Below are positions 10,309 through 19,023 of a stretch of 64,000 nucleotides of DNA, piece by piece (position 1 is the stretch's first letter; each line of letters opens with the position of its first letter). The stretch lies in assembly GCA_963732005.1 (NCBI GenBank), contig CAVSXT010000004.1:186001-250000 (forward strand), written 5' to 3'. Source of the stretch: JASLEW01 sp963732005 (GTDB lineage: Bacteria; Acidobacteriota; Thermoanaerobaculia; Multivoradales; UBA5704). The notes beneath the pieces are model-generated. The model did not search any database. It had not been told where the DNA came from and saw nothing but the letters and a program-made list of their open reading frames with translations. The position numbers and the translations under genes were made by a program.

Positions 10309-12438
10309 TCACCGCGGAAAGGCCGCGAGCTCCAGGCAAGCGGCGCGGAAGCCACCGCCGGGCGCCAGGCTGCCATCGCCGTTGCGCTCGCGTTCGACCA
10401 CCAGCCGGATCGCGGTGGTCTCGACCGGGGCGAAGCGGTGCTCGACGTGGGGGAGGCTGTTGTCGCGCGTGCGGGTGCCTGGCAGATCGCGCCAGGCGGC
10501 GCCGTCCCAGAACTGCAGCACGTAGTCGAGGGCCAGGAAGCTGCGGACCTGCGGCCCGCGGCTGTAGAAGCCGGGGAAGGCGAGGACGCGGCCGACGCGT
10601 TGGGCGGTGGGCCAGGCGATACCGAACCAGGCGCGCACCGCATGCGGTCGCGGCGGCGTGGTGCGCGCGGCGTCGATGGTCTGGTTGGCGCCCAGGGAGC
10701 CGTCGTTCAGGCGCTCGACGAAGCGAACGGTCACCTCGTCGCCGCCGCCGAAGGGAGCGCCATGGAGCGCCAGGTCGTCGTCTGCCGGGAGCCGCCAGGT
10801 GGCGTTCACCTGCGCGGCGCAGCAGCGGTCGAGCTCTTCCTCGCCGACGTCGAAGACGGCCTGGGACCAGCCGACGGTGGCGATGGGCTTGAAATACTCG
10901 CGCAGCCAGGCATGGCGCGCCGCGGCCTCGGGATCGAGCCCGACGAGATTCGAGATGCCGATCACGATCCTGCCGGCGACCGGACCGGCGGGATCGACGA
11001 AGAGCGGCAGGCCGGGGCGGCGGTACAGGGCACTGGCCCGCTCGGCGTCCTGGTTCCAGTCGAGATTCGAGTCGAGCAGCCAGCGCCAGCCCTGCGCCGG
11101 TCCGCCGGCGATCTCGTTGAAATAGGCGAGGTAGTGGGGATGGACGGAGAGCGAGGCGAAGGCTTCCCAGAGCAGCAGGCTGGCGCCGATCGCCGCGCGC
11201 CAACGGCTGCCGGCCAGGCCGCGCCACAGGCCTGGCTCGGCGAGACGGCCGGCGAACACGAACAGGAACGGCAACACCGGCAGCACGTAGCGCACTCCCA
11301 GATCGAGCCGGAAGCACAGGCTGAAGTAGCAGAGCAGGATCGCCACCGGCAGCAGCAGGCAGTCGTCGGCGCCGGACGCCCTGGCCCGGCCGGAGAGCCA
11401 CAGGCCGAGAGCCAGCAGCAGCAGCAGGTGGACCGGGATGGGCACCTTGACCAGCAGCGCGGCCAGGAAATACGACCGGAAGCCCTGCTGGCTGTAGTGG
11501 CCATGCAGATAGCTCCAGGTCGGCGCCAGGGAATCGCGGGCCACCATGTCGAGCCCCTGGACGTAGGCATACGGCACCGGCAACGGCAGGTCGCGCAGCA
11601 CCGGCTGGGCGGCGAGAGCTTGCAAGGACGTGCTGACCAGCGCGTAGCGCTTCAAGGGCGTCAAGGTGCCCTCGCCAAGGAAGCCGGCGTTGAGCGCCAC
11701 GATCGTGGCGAGCCCCATCCACAGCAAGAGCACGGCCCCGCGCCCCAGCTCCCGCGCCAGCAAATGCAGGGTGTCCCTGCCGTCGAGGCCTTCGAGTCGC
11801 CGCCGTGCCGCCGCCGCCCGCGCCGCCCGCGCGATCAGGATCGCCGCGAAGATCGGCACCAGCCAGAGCGCCGTCGCCTTGGCGAGCTGCGCCAGGCCGA
11901 AGGCGACGCCCAGGACGAGCAGCCGGCGCCGGCTCGGCGCCGCGAGATACCGCCACAGGCAGTAGGTGGCGGCGAAGATCCCGAGGCAGGTCGAGACGTC
12001 GGTGGTGACGAGATGGGAATGCGCCAGGAGGTTGGGGCAGAAGGTGCAGAGGAAGAGCGCCAGCATGCCGCCGTCCCAGCCGAACAGCGCCGCCGCCCAG
12101 CGCCACACGAGCCAGCAGAGCAGTGCGCCGAGCAGCAGGGAAGGCCACCGGGCGTAGGCGAGCTGGCGATACCAGCTGGCGTTCGGCGACAGCAGGCGGA
12201 GGCGCAACGCGATCTCGAGCGGGATCGCGTTGAGCGCCGACACCGGCATCTTGGAATTCAGGTTGTCGGTGTTGCGCAGGAACGTCCCCGAGACGAGCGC
12301 TCGCTGGCCGTACCAGAGGTGGATGGGTTCGTCCGGCGTGGTGCCGTCCGCCAGCAGGGCGAGGCCGCCGCGGACGACGAAGAGGACGAGGAGCCCCCAG
12401 GGCAGCAGGCTGCCGAGCCGCGGGCGGCGGCGGGGCAG
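10309..12438 (-). CDS. PMT/GT39-type membrane glycosyltransferase
   Basis: About 709 residues if translation starts near 12438, or 646 from the first ATG at 12249. GT-C glycosyltransferases move a sugar from a lipid-phosphate carrier to an acceptor at the outer face of the membrane. About ten membrane helices fill residues 14-410, and the C-terminal 130 residues look like a galactose-binding (F5/8 C-like) module (LDYVLQFWDGAAWRDLPG). The expected catalytic acidic motif after helix 1, here TTPDEPIH, lies in frame between 12250 and 12440, upstream of the ATG, preceded by a basic stretch and a membrane helix. No ATG, GTG or TTG exists in frame there; a CTG at 12436-12438, four bases after the M23 stop, is the best candidate start. 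A frameshift or sequence error is the alternative. Confidence 0.75.
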   Translation of the reverse strand: MPRRRPRLGSLLPWGLLVLFVVRGGLALLADGTTPDEPIHLWYGQRALVSGTFLRNTDNLNSKMPVSALNAIPLEIALRLRLLSPNASWYRQLAYARWPSLLLGALLCWLVWRWAAALFGWDGGMLALFLCTFCPNLLAHSHLVTTDVSTCLGIFAATYCLWRYLAAPSRRRLLVLGVAFGLAQLAKATALWLVPIFAAILIARAARAAAARRRLEGLDGRDTLHLLARELGRGAVLLLWMGLATIVALNAGFLGEGTLTPLKRYALVSTSLQALAAQPVLRDLPLPVPYAYVQGLDMVARDSLAPTWSYLHGHYSQQGFRSYFLAALLVKVPIPVHLLLLLALGLWLSGRARASGADDCLLLPVAILLCYFSLCFRLDLGVRYVLPVLPFLFVFAGRLAEPGLWRGLAGSRWRAAIGASLLLWEAFASLSVHPHYLAYFNEIAGGPAQGWRWLLDSNLDWNQDAERASALYRRPGLPLFVDPAGPVAGRIVIGISNLVGLDPEAAARHAWLREYFKPIATVGWSQAVFDVGEEELDRCCAAQVNATWRLPADDDLALHGAPFGGGDEVTVRFVERLNDGSLGANQTIDAARTTPPRPHAVRAWFGIAWPTAQRVGRVLAFPGFYSRGPQVRSFLALDYVLQFWDGAAWRDLPGTRTRDNSLPHVEHRFAPVETTAIRLVVERERNGDGSLAPGGGFRAACLELAAFPR

Positions 12439-12442
12439 TGTC

Positions 12443-13321
12443 CTACGACGGGCCGCTGGGGCTGTCGAGGATGTAGGCGAGGGGGTTGACGGGATTGCCG
12501 TCGAGGCGCACCTCGTAGTGGAGGTGGGAGCCGGTGGAGCGACCGGTCGAGCCGACCCGGCCGATGATGTCGCCGCGGCGGATGCGCTGGCCGGCGTGGA
12601 CGTCGATCTCGGAGAGGTGCCCGTAGCGGGTGCTGATGCCGAAGCCGTGCGCCAGGTAGACCGCCTGGCCGTAGCCGGAGGTCTCGGCGGCGAGCATCAC
12701 CAGGCCGTCGGCGGCTGCCGCCACCGGCTGGCCGGCGGCGGCGGCGATGTCGATGCCCTGGTGGAGGCCGGGGCCGTGGGTCATCGGGTCGCTGCGGGTG
12801 CCGAAGCCGCTGGTCAGGATGCCGCGCACCGGGGCGATGGTCGGCGTCGAGGACATCCACCGCACCCGCTCGCCGAGCTTGACCTCGATCGCATCCAGCA
12901 TCCCCTGCAGCTGGCTGGCGCGGCCGTGCAGCGCCGCCAGGTCGCCGGGCGCCGCGCCTTCGAGCGGGGTGCCGCCGCCGACGCCGACGTCGGCGCCGCC
13001 GCCCAGGCTCTCGAGCCCGGCCATGATGGCCAGCTGCCGGGTGCGGTCCTCGGAGGTGGTGAGCTTCGATTGCAGGCTCTTGATGCTGGACTCGAAGCCG
13101 AGGTTCACCTGGCGCAGGCGGCTGTTCTCATGCCGCAGGCGGGTCATCTCCGCCGGGCTGACCTGCGTATTGAAGTGTGCCCAGGCCAGCCAGCAGGCCG
13201 CCAGGGAGAGCACCAGGAGGAAGCCGCCGCCGAGGGCGATCTGAACGTTGCTGACCTGCCATTTCCGCAGCTTGGCGCGGGCGTGTGGGACGAAGATGAC
13301 CGTGTGACGCTGTCGTGTCAT
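12443..13321 (-). CDS. M23 (LytM-type) cell-wall metallopeptidase, membrane-anchored
   Basis: 292 residues: a basic cytoplasmic N-terminus, one membrane anchor (about 28-49), a coiled-coil segment (about 55-100, with RLRHENSRLRQ), a Gly-rich linker and an M23 domain (about 165-285). Zinc ligands are visible as His187 and Asp191 (HQGID) and the HLHYEV motif near 266. Such proteins cleave peptidoglycan cross-bridges, or act as amidase activators when degenerate; here the zinc residues are intact, so activity is likely. A strong promoter lies upstream (13440-13467), leaving a 5' leader of about 110 bases. The glycosyltransferase follows on the same strand after three bases, so the two probably form an operon. 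Confidence 0.88.
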   Translation of the reverse strand: MTRQRHTVIFVPHARAKLRKWQVSNVQIALGGGFLLVLSLAACWLAWAHFNTQVSPAEMTRLRHENSRLRQVNLGFESSIKSLQSKLTTSEDRTRQLAIMAGLESLGGGADVGVGGGTPLEGAAPGDLAALHGRASQLQGMLDAIEVKLGERVRWMSSTPTIAPVRGILTSGFGTRSDPMTHGPGLHQGIDIAAAAGQPVAAAADGLVMLAAETSGYGQAVYLAHGFGISTRYGHLSEIDVHAGQRIRRGDIIGRVGSTGRSTGSHLHYEVRLDGNPVNPLAYILDSPSGPS

Positions 13322-13439
13322 AGAGGCAGCTTCGCTTCAACTACGGCAACGTCCGGAACGTCCGGAGAGAACCAGAGCGGGCAAAGCGGCGGCTCCGGCG
13401 AAACGTGGCGATCAGGGCAGCACGACTGGTGCGGGCTGT

Positions 13440-13467
13440 ATTCTAGCGGCGCCGACCCGGCTGTCAA
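13440..13467 (-). promoter_or_regulatory. Sigma70-like promoter for the M23 peptidase gene
   Basis: On the minus strand a perfect TTGACA (13462-13467) is followed after 16 bases by TAGAAT (13440-13445), five of six matches to TATAAT. Transcription would begin near 13433 and run into the M23 gene at 13321 and the overlapping glycosyltransferase. This is the best promoter match in the window. Confidence 0.7.
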
Positions 13468-13489
13468 CCTTGCGCTTCAATATGTCCAA

Positions 13490-13505
13490 TCAGCATTAAT
13501 GCTGA
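13490..13505. promoter_or_regulatory. Perfect 16-bp palindrome, candidate operator
   Basis: TCAGCATTAATGCTGA reads identically on both strands and sits in an AT-rich island 22 bp upstream of the -35 box of the M23 promoter, inside the 294-bp gap between pntB and the M23 gene. The position suits an activator or a repressor binding as a dimer. I do not recognise the cognate regulator. Confidence 0.5.
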
Positions 13506-13615
13506 TGCGAGGTTCTCCCCACAGTGACGCGGTTCTCTTTTTTTGCACGAATGTTGGACGGCCATAGGAGGCTTGCATTCCTTGGCACGCGGTGGCCCCG
13601 GCGCGCCGGCCGGGA

Positions 13616-14995
13616 TCAGGCCGCGGCGGCGGCCGGCAGCTCCTTGATCATGGCGGCGACGAAGGCCTTGGCGTCGCCGAACAGCATCATCGTCTTCTCC
13701 GAATAGTAGAGCTCGTTGTCGATGCCGGCGAAACCCGGGCTCAGGCTGCGCTTGATCACCATCACGGTGCGCGCCTTGTCGACGTCGATGATCGGCATGC
13801 CGAAGATCGGGCTGCTGCGGTCGCTGCGGGCGGCGGGGTTGGTGACGTCGTTGGCGCCGATCACCAGCGCCACGTCGGCCTGCGGCAGCTCCGAGTTGGC
13901 GTCTTCCATCTCCATCAGCTTGTCGTAGGGCACGTCGGCCTCGGCGAGCAGCACGTTCATGTGCCCGGGCATGCGGCCGGCCACCGGGTGGATGGCGAAG
14001 CGGACGTCGACGCCGCGGCGGGTGAGGGCGTCGTAGAGCTCGCGCACCTTGTGCTGCGCCTGCGCCACCGCCATGCCGTAGCCGGGAACGATGAACACCA
14101 GGCGCGCGCCGTCGAGGATGGCGGCGGCCTCCTCGGCGGTGGCGCTGCGCGCGGTGCGCTGCTCGGTCGCCGCGGCGGGTCCCGCCTGCACCTGGCCGAA
14201 GGCGCCGAACAGCACGTTGGTGAACGAGCGGTTCATCGCCCGGCACATGATGATCGACAGGATGAAGCCCGAGGAGCCGTCGAGCGCGCCGGCGATCATC
14301 AGCAGCTTGTTGTTGAGCACGAAGCCCATCGCCACCGCCGACATGCCGGCGTAGGAGTTGAGCAGCGAGATGACGGTCGGCATGTCGGCGCCGCCGATCG
14401 GCACGATCAGCATCACGCCGAAGACCAGCGACAGGACGATGAAGACGGGAAACAGCCAGACGGTCTCGGGCCGCAGCACCAGCACCACGCCGCAAGCCAC
14501 CGCCAGGCCGAGCAGCGACAGGTTCACCAGGTTCTGGTTGCGATAGGTGATCGGCCGCTGCGGCAGGATCTCCTGCAGCTTGCCGGCTGCCATCAGGCTG
14601 CCGGTGAAGGTGAGTGAGCCGAGCAGCACCTCGAGCGCCAGCGCCACCATCGGGAAGCCGTGCGGCGCCTCGCGGTAGTACTCGGCGGTGCCCACCAGGG
14701 CGGCGGCCAGCGCGCCACAGGCATGGGACAGGGCGGTCCGCTGCGGCACCGCGGTCATCGGCATCAGGTACGCCAGCGGCACGCCGATCGCCGAGCCGAG
14801 GAAGAGCGCCGCGAGGATCCATTGGTAGCTCACCACCTCGTGGCGCAGCAGCGTGCCGACGACGGCGAGCAGCATGCCCAGCTCGCCCACCCGCACCCCG
14901 CGCCGGGCGGTGGCCGGCGTGTTGAGCCACTTGAGCGACAGGATGAACATCGCCGCCGCGGCGATGTAGAGGAGGGTCAGCAGCTGCGAGCTCAT
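13616..14995 (-). CDS. pntB: NAD(P) transhydrogenase subunit beta
   Basis: 459 residues. PntB is the membrane and NADP(H)-binding part of the proton-translocating transhydrogenase, which uses the proton gradient to drive hydride transfer from NADH to NADP+. Residues 1-260 hold about nine membrane helices (domain II), and the C-terminal third is the NADP(H) domain III, with the VPGYGMAVAQAQH dinucleotide motif and GANDVTNPAARS. I start at ATG 14995, which overlaps the pntAB stop as ATGA; a longer in-frame reading to 15265 lies inside pntAB and has no family similarity. The gene is third in pntAA-pntAB-pntB. Confidence 0.95.
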   Translation of the reverse strand: MSSQLLTLLYIAAAAMFILSLKWLNTPATARRGVRVGELGMLLAVVGTLLRHEVVSYQWILAALFLGSAIGVPLAYLMPMTAVPQRTALSHACGALAAALVGTAEYYREAPHGFPMVALALEVLLGSLTFTGSLMAAGKLQEILPQRPITYRNQNLVNLSLLGLAVACGVVLVLRPETVWLFPVFIVLSLVFGVMLIVPIGGADMPTVISLLNSYAGMSAVAMGFVLNNKLLMIAGALDGSSGFILSIIMCRAMNRSFTNVLFGAFGQVQAGPAAATEQRTARSATAEEAAAILDGARLVFIVPGYGMAVAQAQHKVRELYDALTRRGVDVRFAIHPVAGRMPGHMNVLLAEADVPYDKLMEMEDANSELPQADVALVIGANDVTNPAARSDRSSPIFGMPIIDVDKARTVMVIKRSLSPGFAGIDNELYYSEKTMMLFGDAKAFVAAMIKELPAAAAA

Positions 14996-15291
14996 TTCTT
15001 CACCTCGTCGCGCCGGCGGAACATCTTCAGCATGCGGTCGGTGATCAGGAAGCCGCTGACGATGTTGGTCGTGGAGGCGGTCACCGCGATGAAGCCGAGC
15101 ACCTTGCTGAGGGTGCTGGCATCCTTGGCGCCGGTGATCAGGATGGCGCCCACCACGGCGATGGCCGAGATGGCGTTGGTGAGCGACATCAGCGGCGTGT
15201 GCAGCAGCGGCGACACCCGGCGGATCACCTCCAGGCCGAGGAAGGTCGCGAGCATGAGCACCCAAAGGCCGATCTCGAGATCGGTGGTCAT
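14992..15291 (-). CDS. pntAB: NAD(P) transhydrogenase subunit alpha part 2
   Basis: 99 residues with three membrane helices (about 6-24, 36-57 and 60-82). It corresponds to the C-terminal membrane part of E. coli PntA, encoded separately here as in Rhodospirillum-type three-subunit enzymes. The conserved segment TPLMSLTNAISAIAVVGAI is present, as is a lysine-rich tail ending RRRDEVKK. The stop overlaps the pntB start by four bases, indicating translational coupling. It follows pntAA after 43 bases. Confidence 0.94.
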   Translation of the reverse strand: MTTDLEIGLWVLMLATFLGLEVIRRVSPLLHTPLMSLTNAISAIAVVGAILITGAKDASTLSKVLGFIAVTASTTNIVSGFLITDRMLKMFRRRDEVKK

Positions 15292-15334
15292 AGGCTGGCT
15301 CTCCGCGGATCGCAGCGAGTGGCTGGCAAACCGG

Positions 15335-16750
15335 TCAGGCGGTTGGCGGTGCGGGCGCCGGCGCGGCGGCGGTGCCGCTGCCGGGACCCGCGGTTGGCGT
15401 TGGCGGTGTTGGCGGTGTTTGCAGGGGTTCCAGGGGTTGCTTGGGCGGTTCGGCCGGCTGGTCGCCGGCGGCGGTCGCCGCCGGCAGCCCGAGGAGCTGG
15501 CGCACGCGCTCGTGGACGACCTCGCCGCCACGGGTGACCAGCGTCTCGCGGGTGATCTCGTCGGTGGTGTCGAGCGCCAGCGCCGGGGCCGGCCCGGCCG
15601 CCGGCGCGGCGGGCGATGCCGTCCCGGCCGGCGCGGGCGAGCCGGTCGCGGCCGGCCGGGCGTCGCGCAGCAAATGGGCCAGGAAGCTGGCGACGTTGCG
15701 GGCGTAGAGCTGGCTGCCGTGATAGGGCACGGTGGCGGCCAGGTTCAGCGGTCCGAGGATGGTCACCTGGTGCTCGACGACGGTCTCGCCGGCCCGGGTG
15801 AGCTCGCAGTTGCCGCCGCGCTCGGCGGCGATGTCGACGATCACCGAGCCCGGCGCCATCGCCGCCACCATCTCGCGGGTGACCAGGACCGGCGCGCGCT
15901 TGCCCGGCACGGCGGCAGTGGTGATGACGACGTCGTGCTCCTTGACGGCGCCGGCCATCAGCTCGCGCTGGCGGCGGTAGAACTCGGCGTCCATCTCGCG
16001 GGCGTAGCCGCCGCGGTCCTCGCTGCCGCTGGTCTCGAGCGGTAGCGAGACGAACTTGGCGCCGACGCTCTCCACCTGCTCGCGGGCGGCGGGGCGCACG
16101 TCGTAGGCGCTGACCACCGCGCCCAGGCGGCGGGCGGTGGCGGCGGCGAACAGGCCGGCGACGCCGGCGCCGATGACCAGCACGCGGGCGGGAGTGACGG
16201 TGCCGGCGGCGGTCATCAGCATCGGAAACAGGCGCGGCAGGGTCTCGGCCGCGAGCAGCACCGCCTTGTAGCCGGCCAGGGTCGCCATCGACGACAGCGC
16301 GTCCATTCCCTGCGCGCGGGTGATGCGCGGCATCAGCTCCATGGCGAAGGTGGTGACGCCGCGCGCCGCCAGCTCGCGGCTGGCGGCCGGCAGGGAGAGC
16401 GGGTCGGCGAAGCCGATCACCGCCTGGCCCGCCCGCAGGCGTCCGAGGTCGGGGTCCGCGGCGGTGTCGGAGTCGGCGGAGTCGGCGGCGTCCTGCCAGG
16501 TGCCGGGGACCCGCACGAACAGCAGCACGTCGGCGGCGGCGAACAGCTCGTCGCGGCTGGCCGCCAGGCGGGCGCCCCGCTCCACGTACTCGGCGTCGGG
16601 ATAGCCGGACGCCGCGCCGGCCCCGGGCTCGACCAGCAGCTCGGCGCCGCTCTTCTGCAGGGGAGCGAAGGCGCGCGGCACCATGGCCACGCGCCGCTCG
16701 CCGGGTGCGGTTTCCTTGGGGACTCCGATGACCAGGCTCACGGCGCGCAT
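15335..16750 (-). CDS. pntAA: NAD(P) transhydrogenase subunit alpha part 1
   Basis: 471 residues. This is the soluble NAD(H)-binding domain I of the proton-translocating transhydrogenase, related to alanine dehydrogenase. Start MRAVSLVIGVPKET at 16750 matches the family N-terminus (GVPKETAPGERRVAMVP). The Rossmann motif VLVIGAGVAGLFAAATARRLG lies near 170-190 and ILGPLNLAATVPYHGS near 350. An insertion of about 15 residues (ADSADSDTAADPD, about 95-107) and a long Pro/Ala-rich C-terminal tail (about 380-471) containing a second conserved block near 420 are unusual. The gene leads the pntAA-pntAB-pntB operon; no convincing promoter is seen in the 60-bp gap after the DUF3303 gene. Confidence 0.93.
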   Translation of the reverse strand: MRAVSLVIGVPKETAPGERRVAMVPRAFAPLQKSGAELLVEPGAGAASGYPDAEYVERGARLAASRDELFAAADVLLFVRVPGTWQDAADSADSDTAADPDLGRLRAGQAVIGFADPLSLPAASRELAARGVTTFAMELMPRITRAQGMDALSSMATLAGYKAVLLAAETLPRLFPMLMTAAGTVTPARVLVIGAGVAGLFAAATARRLGAVVSAYDVRPAAREQVESVGAKFVSLPLETSGSEDRGGYAREMDAEFYRRQRELMAGAVKEHDVVITTAAVPGKRAPVLVTREMVAAMAPGSVIVDIAAERGGNCELTRAGETVVEHQVTILGPLNLAATVPYHGSQLYARNVASFLAHLLRDARPAATGSPAPAGTASPAAPAAGPAPALALDTTDEITRETLVTRGGEVVHERVRQLLGLPAATAAGDQPAEPPKQPLEPLQTPPTPPTPTAGPGSGTAAAPAPAPPTA

Positions 16751-16809
16751 TGTACGACGGACCGGCGGGCGCCGGAGCAGGCGCCTGCCGGCGAGATGGA
16801 GCGGGAGCC

Positions 16810-17100
16810 CTATTTGGCGGGCGCCTCCTGCGCCTCCTGGCCGATCGCCGCCGCGGTCTCCTTGGAGGGCACGACCGGCGTGATCTCGAACTCCACCAGG
16901 TCGTGCCAATGGACGATCCATTCCTGGAACAGCACGGGATCGTCGCACTCCATGAGCTGGAAGCACCGGTCAAGGTTTGCCTCGATCCAGCTGCTCACGT
17001 AGCGCAGGCCCTCCGGCATCATCCGTCCCTGCTGGCGAAGCCGCGCGTACACCGCGGCGGCATCCTGGTTCTTGAAGCGTTCGACGACCATGAAGAGCAT
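16810..17100 (-). CDS. DUF3303-family small protein
   Basis: 96 residues opening MLFMVVERFKNQDAAAVYAR, followed by a compact alpha/beta core with CFQLMECDDPVLFQEWIVHW, as in DUF3303 proteins of unknown function that resemble dimeric ferredoxin-like stress or monooxygenase-fold proteins. ATG 17100 is chosen because AGGAGG lies 7 bases upstream; an ATG at 17130 has no comparable site. It lies on the same strand as the transhydrogenase operon, 59 bases upstream of pntAA, and could be its first gene. Confidence 0.8.
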   Translation of the reverse strand: MLFMVVERFKNQDAAAVYARLRQQGRMMPEGLRYVSSWIEANLDRCFQLMECDDPVLFQEWIVHWHDLVEFEITPVVPSKETAAAIGQEAQEAPAK

Positions 17101-17190
17101 GCGGATCCTCCTGTGGATCGGGAAAACCAACCTCCAAACCCAAACCGAGAGGGGCGGCCAGGGGTTCCCTCCCCGGGCGGTGCCGGCTGC

Positions 17191-18804
17191 TTAGAAAATG
17201 AGCCGCAGCAGGGCGATACCGATGGCGCGGGTGGCTCGCACCATCGCCTCGGGCTTGCGGTCGGTGGTGTTCTCGGGCGTGTCGCCGGAGGAGTGGTAGT
17301 AGCGCGAGTAGTCGATCGCCAGCTGGACCGGGTCGGGGGTCGCGGGCGACTCCCAGCCGGGCGTCTGGCGCAGGTGGCCGAGGTGGTCCCAGGCGGCGGT
17401 GTAAACGGTGGTGGCCGGGATCTGCAGGGCGCTCGCCAGCACGCCCTGGTAGCTCCGGGGCAGGAAGGCGTAGGAGTCGGTGCCGCCCTGGGAGGGGTTG
17501 GTGGTGTACTCGGGCCAGTAGCCGGGGCGGCCCGCGTAGTCGGCGCCGACGCGGTCGAAGGCGCGCAGCAGGGCGCGGTTCCAGGGCACCTCGTTGGATT
17601 CGAAATAGATGGCATCGCGCTCGGCGCCGGTGCCGACCTCATCGAGATTGATGACGCCCAGGCAGCGGCGCAGGCGGTCGCCTTCGCGGGCCACGTAGGC
17701 TCCGGAGGAGGCATACTCGCTGCCCCAGATGGCGAAGCGCACGCCGGCGCGCGGCGCCGGCAGCTTGCCGCTGCGCACCAGGCCGGTCAGGACGCGCGCC
17801 AGCTCGAGCACGACCGCTTCGCCGGAACCGTTGTCGTCGGCCCCCGGTCCCCCGGAGTCCGAATCGCCATGGGCGCAGATCAGGTAGTAGCGGTCGGGAT
17901 CGCGGCCGGGGAGGGTGGCCAGGACGGTCCGCGGGCGGCCGGGGCGGATGGTCGAGCGCAGCATCACCCGCACCGTCGCGCCGGCTGCCGCCGCCAGCTT
18001 GTTGCCGTCTGCGAAGGAGACGCCGAACACTGGGATGGGGCGCGGGCCGCCGGCGGGCATCGCCGGCAGCGCCGCCACCAGGGCGGCGTCGAGATAGCGG
18101 TGGCCGTCGCCGGGGGCGCTGGTCAGGATGGCGAGCGGGCGATTGGCGGCGGCGGCGAGGCGCCGGTAGGCGCCGCGCACCTCTCCCGGCACGAAGAGGA
18201 CCTTGCCGCGCCAGGCGGCGGGGGGCGGACCCGCCAGCTCGGCAGGGTCTCGAACCACCGCCAGCGGCGCGGCGACCGGACCGATCGCCGGCGAGAAGCC
18301 ATAGGGCCAGGCAGAGGCCAGGGCGCTGCCTGGCAGCAGCTCGACGCTCCAGCCGTCCTCCCAATGCGCCGGCTGCGGCGGGTCCGCGATCGTCTGCGGT
18401 GCGAGCCCGGCGGCGCTGAACGCCGCCGCGATGGCGGCGGCGGCGCGGTCGCCGGAAGGGGTGCCGCCCATGCGCGGCCCGAGGCGCACCAGCTCGCGCA
18501 CCGTCTGCTGCAGCCGCGCCTGATCGATCTCGCCGGCCAGCAGCGCCTCCGCCGGAGGCGGCGTGAACGCCGGCCGCGGCGGCGGCGGTGCGGCGCCGGC
18601 ACCCGTCCCATGGCCGGCGGCAAGTAGCGCGGCGATGCCCAGCCAGCCTAGCCCTGGCCTCGACCTGGTCGCCGGGCCGGCAGCGGTATCCCTGGATCTC
18701 GACCTGACCTGCGCGTCGGCGGAGGTATCGCTGGACCTCGATCTGGTCGCCGGCCCGAAGGAGGCGCCGCGAGGGTGGACGGCGATGGCTCGGGCCGGAT
18801 TCAT
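17191..18804 (-). CDS. Secreted M28-family metallopeptidase
   Basis: 537 residues from ATG 18804. M28 enzymes are zinc aminopeptidases or carboxypeptidases. The zinc-site landmarks are ICAHGDSDSGGPGADDNGSG (His, Asp), IWGSEYASSG (Glu), INLDEVG (Asp) and YYHSSGDTPENTT (His) near the C-terminus. A hydrophobic stretch LGWLGIAALLAAGHGTGAGA (about 51-70) acts as signal peptide, but about 50 polar Arg/Ser-rich residues precede it, and these are encoded by a 39-bp tandem repeat, so the true start may be later. A PA-like insert (about 200-260) precedes the catalytic part. The gene is divergent from the PIN gene at 19024. Confidence 0.85.
   Translation of the reverse strand: MNPARAIAVHPRGASFGPATRSRSSDTSADAQVRSRSRDTAAGPATRSRPGLGWLGIAALLAAGHGTGAGAAPPPPRPAFTPPPAEALLAGEIDQARLQQTVRELVRLGPRMGGTPSGDRAAAAIAAAFSAAGLAPQTIADPPQPAHWEDGWSVELLPGSALASAWPYGFSPAIGPVAAPLAVVRDPAELAGPPPAAWRGKVLFVPGEVRGAYRRLAAAANRPLAILTSAPGDGHRYLDAALVAALPAMPAGGPRPIPVFGVSFADGNKLAAAAGATVRVMLRSTIRPGRPRTVLATLPGRDPDRYYLICAHGDSDSGGPGADDNGSGEAVVLELARVLTGLVRSGKLPAPRAGVRFAIWGSEYASSGAYVAREGDRLRRCLGVINLDEVGTGAERDAIYFESNEVPWNRALLRAFDRVGADYAGRPGYWPEYTTNPSQGGTDSYAFLPRSYQGVLASALQIPATTVYTAAWDHLGHLRQTPGWESPATPDPVQLAIDYSRYYHSSGDTPENTTDRKPEAMVRATRAIGIALLRLIF
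18659..18758. repeat. 39-bp tandem repeat, about 2.6 copies
   Basis: Units start at 18659, 18698 and 18737, each opening CTCGA(C/T)CTG; the first two have related ends (GGTATC.CTGGA). The repeat lies under the N-terminal extension of the M28 peptidase. On the plus strand it reads as a repeated Leu-Asp pattern, on the minus strand as Arg/Ser-rich residues. Confidence 0.65.
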
Positions 18805-19023
18805 CCGTCCATGGTATTGCAACCATCTCTCCCACCGGCCCGCTTCCCTTAGCAGCAGGTGATGCCCGGCGAGAGCCGCGTCCTCGCCCGCGGCAAGGTG
18901 CTTGCCGCCTTCGACCCGTCGCGTCCGATGTTCCGCCACCTGGCGCTCGCCATCGTGGCGAGCGCCGGAGAGTCCGCACGGCGGGTGAAGGCGACGGCGA
19001 GACCGTGGACCGTGGAGAGTAGA

